A stretch of 64,000 bases of DNA from Brachybacterium sacelli (GTDB lineage Bacteria > Actinomycetota > Actinomycetes > Actinomycetales > Dermabacteraceae), in the NCBI RefSeq assembly GCF_017876545.1, contig NZ_JAGIOD010000001.1, positions 2,170,001-2,234,000 on the forward strand. Direction: 5' to 3'. Made by a program: the position numbers and the translations under genes. The notes below the pieces were generated by a model, which made no database searches, was not told the DNA's origin, and worked only from the letters and a program-made list of their open reading frames with translations. Shown here piece after piece: positions 8,646 to 17,333 of the stretch. Each line of letters begins with the position of its first letter. Within the stretch, counting starts at the first letter, position 1.

Positions 8646-8651
8646 TACGAT
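8646..8651 (+). promoter_or_regulatory. Leaderless -10 box for the DUF3151 gene
   Basis: TACGAT is followed by six bases (GCTTTC) and the ATG at 8658, with no room for a ribosome-binding site. Confidence 0.7.
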
Positions 8652-8657
8652 GCTTTC

Positions 8658-9083
8658 ATGGCAGATCGTACCGATAACCTCACCAGCGGGAATCTTCTGG
8701 GCATCCCGGAGACCCTGCTGCCCGACGATTTCATCGACGTCCAGGTGACCGCGGAGCTCGCCGACGGCGAACCGCGCGACATCGCGGCCCGTCACCCCGA
8801 GTCCCCGATGGCCTGGGCCACCCTGGCGCAGGATGCGCTCACCGACGGCGACGAGGTCGCCGCCTACGCCTACGCCCGCACCGGCTACCACCGCGGTCTC
8901 GATGCCCTGCGCAAGGCCGGCTGGCGCGGTCAGGGCCCGATCCCGGCGTCCCACGCCCCCAATCGCGGCTTCCTGCGTGCCCTGGCGATGCTGGGGGAGA
9001 CCTCGCGCCGTCTCGGCGACGAGGAGGAGGCCGACCGGGTGACCGCGTTCCTGCGCGAGGCGGACCCCAGCCTGCTGGGCTGA
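8658..9083 (+). CDS. DUF3151 domain protein
   Basis: 141 residues, the usual length of this actinobacterial family. Recognisable blocks are LPDDFIDVQVTAELADGE near residue 20, HPESPMAWATLAQDAL and the central AYAYARTGYHRGLDALRK, then GWRGQGPIPASHAPNRGFLR. It is predicted soluble and helical, TPR-like in character. The function is not established. The gene sits immediately upstream of purA, whose own promoter lies in the 90-bp gap. Confidence 0.9.
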   Translation: MADRTDNLTSGNLLGIPETLLPDDFIDVQVTAELADGEPRDIAARHPESPMAWATLAQDALTDGDEVAAYAYARTGYHRGLDALRKAGWRGQGPIPASHAPNRGFLRALAMLGETSRRLGDEEEADRVTAFLREADPSLLG

Positions 9084-9122
9084 TGCCGGGCCCCGCCCAG
9101 GTCGCGTCCGGGCGGTGCTTGG

Positions 9123-9128
9123 TAGGAT
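9123..9128 (+). promoter_or_regulatory. Candidate purA -10 box
   Basis: TAGGAT lies 45 bases before the purA ATG. The leader contains CCAGGAG (9161 region) as a ribosome site, so this transcript, unlike many neighbours, has a 5' UTR. Confidence 0.5.
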
Positions 9129-9173
9129 CCCCAGGTCCCGCTCGCCTGCCCGTCCACGCTTCCAGGAGTTGCC

Positions 9174-10472
9174 ATGCCCGCCGTCATGATCGTCGGAGCC
9201 CAGTGGGGTGACGAGGGGAAGGGCAAGGCCACCGATCTCCTCGGTGAACGGGTCGATTACGTGGTCAAGCCCAACGGCGGCAACAACGCCGGGCACACCG
9301 TGGTCGTCGACGGCGAGAAGTTCGAGCTCAAGCTGCTGCCCGCCGGCATCCTCTCGCCGCAGGTCACCCCCGTGATCGGCAACGGAGTGGTGGTCAATCT
9401 CGAGGCGCTGTTCGAGGAGATCGGCATGCTCGAGCAGCGTGGCGTGGACACCTCGCGCCTGCGCATCAGCGCGAACGCCCATGTCGTCGCGTCCTTCCAC
9501 CAGACCATGGACAAGGTCACCGAGCGCTTCCTCGGCAAGCGCGCGATCGGCACCACGGGCCGCGGCATCGGTCCGGCGTACATGGACAAGATCGGCCGTC
9601 TCGGCATCCGGGTCCAGGATCTCTTCGACGCCTCGATCCTGCGGCAGAAGGTCGAGAGCTCGCTGCGGCAGAAGAACGAGCTGCTGGTCAAGGTGTACAA
9701 CCGGCGGGACGTCGACCCCGAGCAGGTCACGCAGGACCTGCTCGGCTACGCCGACCGCCTGCGCCCGATGGTGGTCGACACCGTCGAGCTGCTGAACACC
9801 GCCCTCGACCGCGACGAGGTCGTGCTCATGGAAGGCGGCCAGGCCACCTACCTCGACGTCGACCACGGCACCTACCCGTTCGTGACCAGCTCCAACCCGA
9901 CCGCCGGTGGGGCCTGCACGGGAGCCGGTATCGGCCCCACCCGGGTCGATCGGGTGATCGGCATCGTCAAGGCCTACACCACCCGCGTGGGCGCCGGTCC
10001 GTTCCCCACCGAGCTCGAGGACAAGTGGGGGGAGTACCTGCAGACCACCGGCGGCGAGGTCGGCGTGAACACCGGGCGCCCCCGACGCTGCGGCTGGTAC
10101 GACGCCCTCATGATCCGCCACGCCGTGCGCATCAACGGCTTCACCGACATCGTGCTCACCAAGCTCGACGTGCTCACCGGCATCGACGAGGTCCCGATCT
10201 GCACCGGTTACGACATCGACGGTGTCATCCAGGGCGAGATGCCGATGACCCAGACCGAGTTCCACCACGCGACACCGGTCTACGAGACGCTGCCCGGTTG
10301 GTCCGAGGATCTCTCCCGGGCCCGCACCTTCGAGGAGCTGCCGGAGAACGCCCGGGCCTACGTGCATCGCCTCGAGGAGCTCGCCGGCTGCCGGATCAGC
10401 GTGATCGGCGTCGGTCCCGATCGTGCCGACACCATCACCGTGCACGACCTGCTGCCGGGGACGACCCGCTGA
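9174..10472 (+). CDS. purA: Adenylosuccinate synthetase
   Basis: 432 residues. It joins IMP and aspartate with GTP to give adenylosuccinate, the first committed AMP step. The phosphate loop [15 protein letters not shown] (9-23) carries catalytic Asp13, and NAGHTV holds catalytic His41. [13 protein letters not shown] is the IMP loop, TKLDVL the guanine-binding block, and [10 protein letters not shown] the C-terminal segment. A ribosome site CCAGGAG precedes ATG 9174. The sterol-carrier-family gene starts 2 bp after the stop, suggesting an operon that continues to purF and purM. Confidence 0.98.
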   Translation: MPAVMIVGAQWGDEGKGKATDLLGERVDYVVKPNGGNNAGHTVVVDGEKFELKLLPAGILSPQVTPVIGNGVVVNLEALFEEIGMLEQRGVDTSRLRISANAHVVASFHQTMDKVTERFLGKRAIGTTGRGIGPAYMDKIGRLGIRVQDLFDASILRQKVESSLRQKNELLVKVYNRRDVDPEQVTQDLLGYADRLRPMVVDTVELLNTALDRDEVVLMEGGQATYLDVDHGTYPFVTSSNPTAGGACTGAGIGPTRVDRVIGIVKAYTTRVGAGPFPTELEDKWGEYLQTTGGEVGVNTGRPRRCGWYDALMIRHAVRINGFTDIVLTKLDVLTGIDEVPICTGYDIDGVIQGEMPMTQTEFHHATPVYETLPGWSEDLSRARTFEELPENARAYVHRLEELAGCRISVIGVGPDRADTITVHDLLPGTTR

Positions 10473-10473
10473 C

Positions 10474-10878
10474 GTGGTGACCCGCCGGACCGATCCCGTG
10501 GCCGGGCGCAGCGCCCTGGCCGAGTGGGCGAGCGCTCCCGAGGCCGCTCAGCGCGCGGTGCTCGCCCCTGCCGTCCGCCACACCCTGGAGGCCTTCGCCG
10601 AGGAGTTCCCCGGCGGAGCGGTCGAGGTGCGCGTCCCGCCGTACGCGGCCGTGCAGGCGATCGCCGGCAGCAGGCACACCCGAGGCACCCCGCCCGCCGT
10701 GGTCGAGACCGACGCCGCGACCTGGCTCGAGCTGGTCACCGGCGCCCTGGACTGGGCCGACGCCCTCGCCGCGGGACGCGTCCGTGCCAGCGGCGAGCGC
10801 AGCGACCTCGCGGAGCTGCTGCCCCTGCCCGAACCGCGTCGAGTCGTCCGGACCGCTCGGGATCAGGGGGAGCGATGA
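10474..10878 (+). CDS. Sterol-carrier-family protein
   Basis: 134 residues. It matches what is annotated as a sterol carrier (SCP2-like) family protein beside purine genes in many actinobacteria: VEVRVPPYAAVQ, then TPPAVVETDAATWLELVTG and WADALAAGRVRASGERSDL. The last two blocks resemble the helix-strand end of SCP2 folds, which bind lipids or hydrophobic ligands. The start is one of two consecutive GTG codons (10474 or 10477) right after the purA stop. Its stop overlaps the ATG of cutC (ATGA), implying coupled translation. A direct role in purine synthesis is not shown. Confidence 0.75.
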   Translation: MVTRRTDPVAGRSALAEWASAPEAAQRAVLAPAVRHTLEAFAEEFPGGAVEVRVPPYAAVQAIAGSRHTRGTPPAVVETDAATWLELVTGALDWADALAAGRVRASGERSDLAELLPLPEPRRVVRTARDQGER

Positions 10879-11672
10879 GCCTCGCCGTGGAGATCGCCGT
10901 CCAGGACGTGGCGGGCCTCGAAGTCGCGGCGCTGGGCGGTGCGGACCGGGTGGAGCTGTGCACCGACCTCGCCCGCGGGGGTCTGACGCCGCCGCCCGAC
11001 CTCGTCGAGCAGTGCGTCGTCCGCGCCGCGGGGCTCGTCGCCGCCCGGGACGCCAAGCCCCACTTCGACGTCCACGTGCTGATCCGCTCCCGGGCCGGGG
11101 AGGTCGACTTCCTGGCGCGGCCCGCCGAGTTCGCCTACACCTCCGACGAGATCGCCCGGATGGCCCGCCAGGCCGAGGAGACCGTCACCGCTGGGGCCGC
11201 CGGCGTCGTGCTCGGTGCGCTGACCGCGGACGGCGACCTGGACGTCCCCGCGATCGAAACCGTCCGTGACGCCGCGCTGAGGGCTGCGCAGTCCGCACTG
11301 CGCGGAGTGCACCTGACCTTCCACCGCGCCGTGGACGCCCTCGACGGTCGCGAGCAGCGCGCCCAGGCCGTGCGCGACCTGCTCGTGCTCGGCTTCCACC
11401 GGGTGCTCAGCTCGGGTGGGGCGGCCCGAGCGCTGGAGGGCGCGGAGGATCTCGGCGCGATGGTCGAGGCGGCCGAGGGCCTGCTCGACGTGTGCGCCGG
11501 GGGAGGGGTCCGACCCGCGGACGTCGCCGACCTCGCCGCCCGGGCCGGCGTCACCGATGTGCACCTGTCCGCCCGTCGCCGCCCCGGGGCCCCCGTCGAA
11601 ACGGGCGCCCCCGACACCGAGACCGACCCGGCCGTCGTCACGGCCGCGGTCGACGCCGCAGGAGAGCAGTGA
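10875..11672 (+). CDS. cutC: CutC-family protein
   Basis: 265 residues, a TIM-barrel family. The N-terminal VEIAVQDVAGLEVAALGGADRVELC block, DVHVLIRSRAGEV, the GVVLGALTADGDLD strand, THRAVD-like TFHRAVDAL, and SSGGAARALEG are all typical CutC segments. The family is linked to copper homeostasis in E. coli, but that role is weakly supported and may not apply here. It overlaps both neighbours (ATGA upstream, GTGA downstream), so it is an integral member of the purine-region operon. Confidence 0.9.
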   Translation: MSLAVEIAVQDVAGLEVAALGGADRVELCTDLARGGLTPPPDLVEQCVVRAAGLVAARDAKPHFDVHVLIRSRAGEVDFLARPAEFAYTSDEIARMARQAEETVTAGAAGVVLGALTADGDLDVPAIETVRDAALRAAQSALRGVHLTFHRAVDALDGREQRAQAVRDLLVLGFHRVLSSGGAARALEGAEDLGAMVEAAEGLLDVCAGGGVRPADVADLAARAGVTDVHLSARRRPGAPVETGAPDTETDPAVVTAAVDAAGEQ

Positions 11673-12151
11673 ACGCCACCGAAGATCCCGAGAACACCGG
11701 AAGCACCGAGAACACGGAGAGCACCGGAGGCATCCCGCGCCATCCCGCGGAGACCGGGGGCGTCGATCGGGCCGCCCCACCCGCCGGTGAGCCGTCGGAC
11801 GAGTCGAACATCACCGGTATCGCCTCCTCCGAGCACGAGGGGGCGGCGCCCTCCGAGGGTGGCTCCGAGCCGCCCGTCGGGGATCCGTCCGAGGCCGCGG
11901 AGGACACCGGGAACACCAGCGTGTACGTGCGTCACGGCCGGACGCCCACGCTGGGCTTCTGGGTCACCGTCCTGCTCGTGGCGCCCATGGTGGTCGCCCT
12001 GATCATCTCGCCCTTCTTCGACTTCCAGGACGTCAGCAGCGTGGTCACCTTCGTGCTGATCGCGGCGGTCTTCGTGGGTGTCCCGCTGGCTGCCGTGGCC
12101 GCCGCGATCGACGCCTTCCTCCACCGTCGCGGCGGCCCCCGGGGACGCTGA
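11669..12151 (+). CDS. Small membrane protein with a disordered acidic N-terminus
   Basis: 160 residues, no family recognised. The first 85 residues are low-complexity and acidic, with repeated NTGSTENTEST-like sequence. Two membrane segments follow: LGFWVTVLLVAPMVVALI (about 92-114) and VVTFVLIAAVFVGVPLAAVA (about 124-150), ending in a short basic tail. GTG 11669 overlaps the cutC stop (GTGA), so it is translated with cutC. It sits 65 bp before purF. Confidence 0.75.
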   Translation: MNATEDPENTGSTENTESTGGIPRHPAETGGVDRAAPPAGEPSDESNITGIASSEHEGAAPSEGGSEPPVGDPSEAAEDTGNTSVYVRHGRTPTLGFWVTVLLVAPMVVALIISPFFDFQDVSSVVTFVLIAAVFVGVPLAAVAAAIDAFLHRRGGPRGR

Positions 12152-12216
12152 GCGAGGGCTCCGGACGACCTCGGACGCCGCCGCGGCACCCGGGTGCGCT
12201 GTGTCATCATGGTGCC

Positions 12217-13707
12217 GTGGCACGCGGCGACGGAAAGCTCACCCATGACCTGCTCCCCGGGGAGAAGGGCCCGCAGGATTCCTGCGGCGTCTTCGGCGTC
12301 TTCGCCCCCGGTGAGGACGTGTCGAAACTGACCTACTACGGTCTCTACGCTCTGCAGCACCGCGGGCAGGAGTCCGCCGGCATCGCGACGTCCGACGGCT
12401 CGCAGATCCTCGTCTACAAGGACATGGGACTGGTCTCCCAGGTGTTCGACGAGGCCTCCCTCGAAGCGCTGCAGGGACACATCGCGATCGGGCACACCCG
12501 CTACTCGACGACCGGCGGCTCCATCTGGTCCAACGCCCAACCCACGCTCGGACCGCGACCCGACGGCACCGTGGCGCTCGCCCACAACGGAAACCTCGTC
12601 AACACCGAGGAGCTGCTGGAGCTCGTCGAGCAGCGCCGTGGCGCCCCCCGCACCGGCGAGCTCGCCCGTGGCAACACCACCGACACGGCGCTGGTCACGG
12701 CGCTCCTCGACGTCGAAGGACCGCTCGAGGACTCGCTGCGCGAGATCATGCCGCGCCTGCACGGCGCCTACTGCTTCACCCTGATGGACGAGTCGACGCT
12801 CTATGCCGCCCGCGACCCGCAGGGGATCCGTCCCCTGGTGCTGGGCCGCCTCGAACGTGGCTGGGTGGTGGCCTCGGAGACCGCAGCACTGGACATCTGC
12901 GGCGCAAGCTTCGTGCGCGAGGTCGCCCCCGGCGAGATGATCGTCATCGACGAGCGCGGGCTGCGCTGCGAGCAGGTCATGGAACCGAAGCCCAAGGGCT
13001 GCGTCTTCGAGTACGTCTATCTCGCCCGGCCGGACACCCGGATCGCCGGACGCAGCGTCAACGAGTCGCGGGCCGAGATGGGCCGCCAGCTCGCCCGCGA
13101 GCACCCCGTCGACGCCGACCTGGTGATCCCCACCCCGGAATCCGGCACGCCCGCGGCGATCGGTTACGCCCAGGAGTCCGGCATCCCCTACGGCCAGGGC
13201 ATGGTCAAGAACGCTTATGTCGGCCGCACCTTCATCCAGCCCAGCCAGACCATCCGTCAGCTCGGGATCCGGCTCAAGCTCAACCCGCTGCGGGAGGTCA
13301 TCGCCGGCAAGCGACTGGTCGTCATCGACGACTCGATCGTGCGTGGCAACACCCAGCGCGCCGTTGTGCGGATGCTCCGGGAGGCAGGTGCCGCCGAGGT
13401 CCACGTCCGGATCTCCTCGCCGCCGGTGCGCTGGCCCTGCTTCTACGGCATCGACTTCGCCTCCCGGGCCGAGCTGATCGCCAACGGCCTCGGGATCGAG
13501 GACATCGCCCGGTCCCTGGGGGCGGACTCGCTGGGCTACATCTCCGAGGAGGGCATGATCGCCGCCACCGACCAGCCGCCCGATTCGTTGTGCAGCGCCT
13601 GCTTCTCGGGGGTCTACCCGGTCTCGCTGCCCGATCCCGTCGCCCGCGCCCAGGGGATCGTGACCTCGGCCGGGCACGAAGCCATCGCCGTCGGGAAGGA
13701 CGCATGA
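12217..13707 (+). CDS. purF: Amidophosphoribosyltransferase
   Basis: 496 residues. It makes phosphoribosylamine from PRPP and glutamine, the first step of de novo purine synthesis. The nucleophile is Cys23 in DSCGVFGVF; residues 1-22 look like a propeptide that must be removed to expose it. The glutaminase core includes YALQHRGQESAG and GHTRYSTTG. The PRPP loop is VIDDSIVRGNT. Cysteines in GCVFEYVY and SLCSACFSG fit the [4Fe-4S]-containing class. GTG is the start, with CATCAT 6 bases upstream as a possible leaderless -10. The purM ATG overlaps its stop. Confidence 0.98.
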   Translation: MARGDGKLTHDLLPGEKGPQDSCGVFGVFAPGEDVSKLTYYGLYALQHRGQESAGIATSDGSQILVYKDMGLVSQVFDEASLEALQGHIAIGHTRYSTTGGSIWSNAQPTLGPRPDGTVALAHNGNLVNTEELLELVEQRRGAPRTGELARGNTTDTALVTALLDVEGPLEDSLREIMPRLHGAYCFTLMDESTLYAARDPQGIRPLVLGRLERGWVVASETAALDICGASFVREVAPGEMIVIDERGLRCEQVMEPKPKGCVFEYVYLARPDTRIAGRSVNESRAEMGRQLAREHPVDADLVIPTPESGTPAAIGYAQESGIPYGQGMVKNAYVGRTFIQPSQTIRQLGIRLKLNPLREVIAGKRLVVIDDSIVRGNTQRAVVRMLREAGAAEVHVRISSPPVRWPCFYGIDFASRAELIANGLGIEDIARSLGADSLGYISEEGMIAATDQPPDSLCSACFSGVYPVSLPDPVARAQGIVTSAGHEAIAVGKDA

Positions 13708-14870
13708 ACACCACGGAGCCGACCGCCGCTGCGGGCCACACCGCGAAGGCGATCACCTACGCCGATTCCGGGGTCGACACCGCCGCGGGGGACCGTGCCG
13801 TCGAGCTCATGAAGGAGGCCGTGGCCGCGACCCACGGACCGCAGGTGCTCGGCGGGATCGGTGCGTTCGCCGGGCTGGTCGACGTCAGCGCGCTGAAGGA
13901 TTGCCGCCGCCCACTGCTGGCGTCCTCCACGGACGGTGTCGGCACCAAGATCGCTCTCGCCCGGGAGATGGACGTCCATGACACCATCGGCCGCGATCTC
14001 GTCGGCATGGTGGTCGACGACATCGTGGTCGCCGGGGCCGCCCCACTGGCCATGACCGACTACATCGCCTGCGGAAGGGTCGTGCCCGAGCGGATCGCCG
14101 ACATCGTCCGCGGCATCGCCGAGGGGTGCCAGGAGGCCGGTTGCGCGCTGGTCGGCGGCGAGACCGCGGAGCATCCCGGCCTGATGGCCCCCGAGGACTA
14201 CGACGTGGCCGGCGCCGCGGTCGGCGTCGTCGAGGCCGACGCCCTGCTGGGGCCGGACCGGGTGGGCCGCGGTGACGTGGTGATCGGGATGGACGCCTCC
14301 GGCCTCCACTCCAACGGCTTCTCGCTGGTGCGGGCCGTGATCGCTGCGCAGGGCATCGCGCTGGACACTCACATCGAGGACTTCGGCCGCGGCCTCGGCC
14401 AGGAGCTGCTGGAGCCCACCCGCATCTACTCCGCCGATGTGCTGGCCGTCCTCGAGGACGCGCGGACCACCGACGCCGTCCACGCGCTCAGCCACGTCAC
14501 CGGCGGCGGTCTCGCCGCGAACCTCGCCCGGGTCATGCCCCGCGGCCTCGCGGCCCGCATCGACCGCGGCAGCTGGGAGCCGGGTGCGGTGTTCTCGCAG
14601 GTCGCCCGCTGGGGCTCGGTCCCGCAGCTCGACCTCGAGGGCACGCTGAACATGGGGATCGGCATGGTCGCTCTGGTGGGCGCCGAGCAGGCCGATGCGA
14701 CCCTCGCAGTGCTCTCCGAGCGCGGCCTGGCGGCCCGGGTGATCGGCGACGTCGTCGGGGAGGAGGACCTGCCCGAGCCCGGCACCCCGCTCGAACAGGT
14801 CGTCATCGGCGCGAAGGGCGTCGAGGGCGGAGCGGTCCTGCTCGCCGGTCAGCATCCGGGCTGGGTCTGA
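13704..14870 (+). CDS. purM: Phosphoribosylformylglycinamidine cyclo-ligase (AIR synthetase)
   Basis: 388 residues. It closes the imidazole ring of AIR using ATP, the fifth step of purine synthesis. Key blocks are TYADSGVDTAAGDRAV, LASSTDGVGTKIALA with the ATP/metal-binding Asp, DIVVAGAAPLAMTDYIACG, GGETAEHPGL and GMDASGLHSNGFSLVR. It starts at ATG 13704 inside the purF stop codon (ATGA), giving tight coupling. A strong hairpin 21 bp downstream ends the operon. Confidence 0.98.
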   Translation: MNTTEPTAAAGHTAKAITYADSGVDTAAGDRAVELMKEAVAATHGPQVLGGIGAFAGLVDVSALKDCRRPLLASSTDGVGTKIALAREMDVHDTIGRDLVGMVVDDIVVAGAAPLAMTDYIACGRVVPERIADIVRGIAEGCQEAGCALVGGETAEHPGLMAPEDYDVAGAAVGVVEADALLGPDRVGRGDVVIGMDASGLHSNGFSLVRAVIAAQGIALDTHIEDFGRGLGQELLEPTRIYSADVLAVLEDARTTDAVHALSHVTGGGLAANLARVMPRGLAARIDRGSWEPGAVFSQVARWGSVPQLDLEGTLNMGIGMVALVGAEQADATLAVLSERGLAARVIGDVVGEEDLPEPGTPLEQVVIGAKGVEGGAVLLAGQHPGWV

Positions 14871-14891
14871 CCTCTCATGTCCGCTGACACA

Positions 14892-14926
14892 GCACGAGGG
14901 CCGACCCGTTGGGTCGGCCCTCGTGC
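14892..14926. terminator. Strong hairpin between purM and the DUF3073 gene
   Basis: The arms GCACGAGGGCCGACCC and GGGTCGGCCCTCGTGC pair perfectly over 16 bp around a 3-base loop. The position, just after purM and facing a convergent gene, fits a bidirectional terminator. Confidence 0.85.
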
Positions 14927-15040
14927 ATGGTCACGGTTCCTGCGTGCGTCGGTCGGTCCGGAGCCCGCTGCGGTGCGCGCGTCCCGCCTCCGGCTCGTCC
15001 GTCACCGGACGTCACAGGTGTGCGGGTCGTCTCTCGGTCC

Positions 15041-15238
15041 TCAGCGCCGACGGGCAGACGGTGCGTTCTCGTCCGCCCAGTCGTCGCTGTCCTCGGCCCA
15101 GTCGTCGCCCTCCGCGGGGCTCTCGCTCCGCTCGGTCTGCAGCTCGCGCTGCAGCGCCGACAGGTCCGTCGGCGGGCTGTAGTACTTGAGGTCCCGTGCC
15201 ACCTTGGTGTGCTTGGCTTTCTGTCGGCCGCGACCCAT
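15041..15238 (-). CDS. DUF3073 small protein
   Basis: 65 residues. The N-terminus MGRGRQKAKHTKVARDLKYY followed by SPPTDLSALQREL is diagnostic of DUF3073, a small basic family common in actinobacteria. The C-terminal half is acidic with repeated DDWAED. The function is unknown. ATG 15238 is preceded by AGGGGGT as ribosome site. TAGGAT on the minus strand (plus 15311-15316) is the likely -10. Confidence 0.93.
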   Translation of the reverse strand: MGRGRQKAKHTKVARDLKYYSPPTDLSALQRELQTERSESPAEGDDWAEDSDDWADENAPSARRR

Positions 15239-15590
15239 GGATCTGACCCCCTGTGCGTCGGCTGCCGGGCCTTCTTGTCGACCCGGAAGATGGCAGTGTG
15301 TCGGAACCCGATCCTACATGCATGCTCTCGCTTCCGGCGAACCGCGAGGGCGCGGACGTGCTCGATATCCCTTCCGTCGGGCCGGGACGCGCGGAGGATA
15401 CCGTCTAGGAACTTGGCCGGAACCAGGGGTACTGTTGACCGGGACACGAACTCGACCGTCTAGTCTGAGACGGCTGCGGGCCCCGGGACGGACGTCCCGG
15501 GACTCGTCGGGGCGATGCGGTCCGTGGACACGGGTCCGCTCGTGAGCTCGTGGCACTGTCTCCCCGCTGTACCGCTGGAAAGGCCCCTGC
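15239..15590. promoter_or_regulatory. 352-bp divergent region: DUF3073 promoter and long bldC leader
   Basis: No gene fits here. Leftward, TAGGAT (minus, plus 15311-15316) serves DUF3073. Rightward, TTGACC at 15435-15440 and TAGTCT at 15461-15466 could be the bldC promoter, although the 20-bp spacing is long. The leader that follows, about 120 bases, contains a perfect 8-bp hairpin at 15482-15501 (CCCGGGAC / GTCCCGGG with a GGAC loop) and ends in GGAAAGG six bases before the bldC ATG. Confidence 0.55.
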
Positions 15591-15812
15591 ATGAACAACG
15601 GACCCACGGATCGTCCGCATGAATCCGGTGACCAGGACGCGGAGCTGATGACCCCCGCGCAGGTCGCGAAGATGTTCCATGTCGATCCCAAGACCGTCAC
15701 GCGCTGGGCCCAGGCGGGGAAGCTCTCGTACATGCGCACCCTGGGCGGGCACCGGCGCTACCGTCGCGACGAGGTGGTCGAGCTGCTGCGGGACAGCACC
15801 GAGGACGCGTGA
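15591..15812 (+). CDS. bldC: BldC, MerR-like helix-turn-helix regulator
   Basis: 73 residues. It is a single DNA-binding domain: LMTPAQVAKMFHVDPKTVTR forms the helix-turn-helix, and WAQAGKLSYMRTLGGHRRYR is the winged segment that is almost invariant in BldC. In Streptomyces BldC binds direct repeats cooperatively and times development; here a housekeeping transcription role is more likely. It has a clear ribosome site (GGAAAGG) and a long leader. Its stop overlaps the GTG of the hydrolase gene (GTGA), so the two are cotranslated. Confidence 0.95.
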   Translation: MNNGPTDRPHESGDQDAELMTPAQVAKMFHVDPKTVTRWAQAGKLSYMRTLGGHRRYRRDEVVELLRDSTEDA

Positions 15813-16768
15813 TCCCGGACCCGGTGCTCGGCGAGGGGTACTCCGTCCGTCGACTCGAGCTGGGAGCCGATGGCGAGGGGCCGCTGGTCGCCTCCCTCGT
15901 GCACCGGGAGCCGACCGTCCCGGCGATGCCGGAGCACACCGGCCGCGGCGAGAAGCCGCCGATCCTCATGATGCACGGCTGGTCCGACTACGTCTTCGAC
16001 CGGGCGCTGCTGGAGCACCTCGGCGAGGCCGGGCACGACGTGTGGGGGCTCGACCTGCGCAAGTACGGTCGTAGCCTGCTGCCGGACCAGACGCCCACCT
16101 CCGTCGACCACCTCAGCCGCTACGACCGGGAGATCGAGGCGGCGCTGCGGATCATCGGTCCGGACCGGCCCCCGGTGCTGCTGGCCCACTCCGCCGGTGG
16201 GCTCACCGCGACGCTGTGGGCGCAGCGCCGCCCGCGCACCGTCCGCGCCCTCGCCCTGAACTCGCCGTGGCTCGAGATGCATCTGGGCTCGGGCGTGCGC
16301 ACCCTCGCCCAGGCCCCCGTGCGGCTGCTCGCCGAGCATCTGCGCCACCGCCCCATCCTGCCGTCGGGGTCCTCGCACTACGCCCGCTCCATCCACCGCG
16401 ACTTCGGCGGGATGTACGACTACGACCTCGCTCTCAAGCCGGCCCGCGGGCACCGCTTCCCGGCCGAGACCCTCGCCGCCGTGCTCGAGGGCCAGAAGCG
16501 GCTGCGGGCCGCGGGGCCGCTGACGATCCCGGTGCTCGTGATGCACTCCGCCCGCAGCCGCTTCGGAACGTCCTTCCGCGAGGACATGCGGCGCGCGGAC
16601 TCCGTGCTGGACGTGCACACCCTCGCCCGTGCGGCCCGGCGTCTCGGCCCCGACGTGCGCATCGAGCCGATCGAGGGCGCACGCCACGACGTGTTCCTCT
16701 CCGATGCCGACGCACGGGTCCGTGCCATCCGGATCCTGGACGACTGGCTGGAGACGCTCGCCCCGTGA
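15809..16768 (+). CDS. Alpha/beta hydrolase, lysophospholipase/monoacylglycerol-lipase-like
   Basis: 319 residues. The oxyanion region is PPILMMHGWSDYVFDRALLE, and the nucleophile elbow is LLAHSAGGLTA (Ser as nucleophile). An acidic residue lies in the later strand MHSARSRFGTSF-EDM region, and the catalytic His is in EGARHDVFLS near the end. No signal peptide is visible, so it is cytosolic. It begins at GTG 15809 inside the bldC stop codon. The natural ester substrate is unknown. Confidence 0.88.
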   Translation: MIPDPVLGEGYSVRRLELGADGEGPLVASLVHREPTVPAMPEHTGRGEKPPILMMHGWSDYVFDRALLEHLGEAGHDVWGLDLRKYGRSLLPDQTPTSVDHLSRYDREIEAALRIIGPDRPPVLLAHSAGGLTATLWAQRRPRTVRALALNSPWLEMHLGSGVRTLAQAPVRLLAEHLRHRPILPSGSSHYARSIHRDFGGMYDYDLALKPARGHRFPAETLAAVLEGQKRLRAAGPLTIPVLVMHSARSRFGTSFREDMRRADSVLDVHTLARAARRLGPDVRIEPIEGARHDVFLSDADARVRAIRILDDWLETLAP

Positions 16769-16847
16769 ACGCCTACGATGGCTGTGCCCGTCGTCGGCTC
16801 CTCGGGCGCCGCGGCCGGCACCGGGACCTGTGAGAAGGAGATGCCGG

Positions 16848-17333
16848 ATGACCTCGGACCCGCGCCAGCTGAGGGAGCACGCCGTCGCCCTCCGCCACGG
16901 CGCCGACCGACTCACCCTGCTGCGTCTGCGCCTGGCCAACACCATCGTCGACGTCACCCGCTCCGAGGACGCCGCCACGCGGCGGCTCGGTGAGCGGGTC
17001 CGCGAGTGCTGGACGGATCAGCAGTACACCGAACTGGGCCGCATCGCCTCCGGTCTGCGCACCAGTGCCTCGCGGCTCGACGAGGTCGCCATCGCCGGCG
17101 AGCGCAGCAGCGGTCGGCGGCTGGGCGGCTACCAGGGTGCCGGCTTCCTGGGACGCGGCGACGACGCCCACCGTCACGTGGGGGAGGTCGCGGAGTTCGT
17201 GGGCACGGCCAGTGGTGCCAGCATCGGCGGCTTCCCGCTGGTCCCGTCGGCCGGGGAGGGTCTGCTGTCTCACCCCTCGCACACGCTCGGCATCGACACC
17301 CCGACCTATGACGAGGACGCGGAGACGGAGTGA
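16848..17333 (+). CDS. Hypothetical helical protein
   Basis: 161 residues; I do not recognise a family. Residues 1-85 look like two or three amphipathic helices (QLREHAVALRHGADRLTLLR; LGRIASGLRTSASRLDEVAI). The second half is Gly-rich and ends acidic. No signal peptide or membrane segment is seen. GAAGGAG eight bases before ATG 16848 sets the start. An upstream TACGAT near 16779 could be its own promoter. Its 3' end overlaps the convergent LPG-synthase-like gene by 28 bp. Confidence 0.7.
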   Translation: MTSDPRQLREHAVALRHGADRLTLLRLRLANTIVDVTRSEDAATRRLGERVRECWTDQQYTELGRIASGLRTSASRLDEVAIAGERSSGRRLGGYQGAGFLGRGDDAHRHVGEVAEFVGTASGASIGGFPLVPSAGEGLLSHPSHTLGIDTPTYDEDAETE

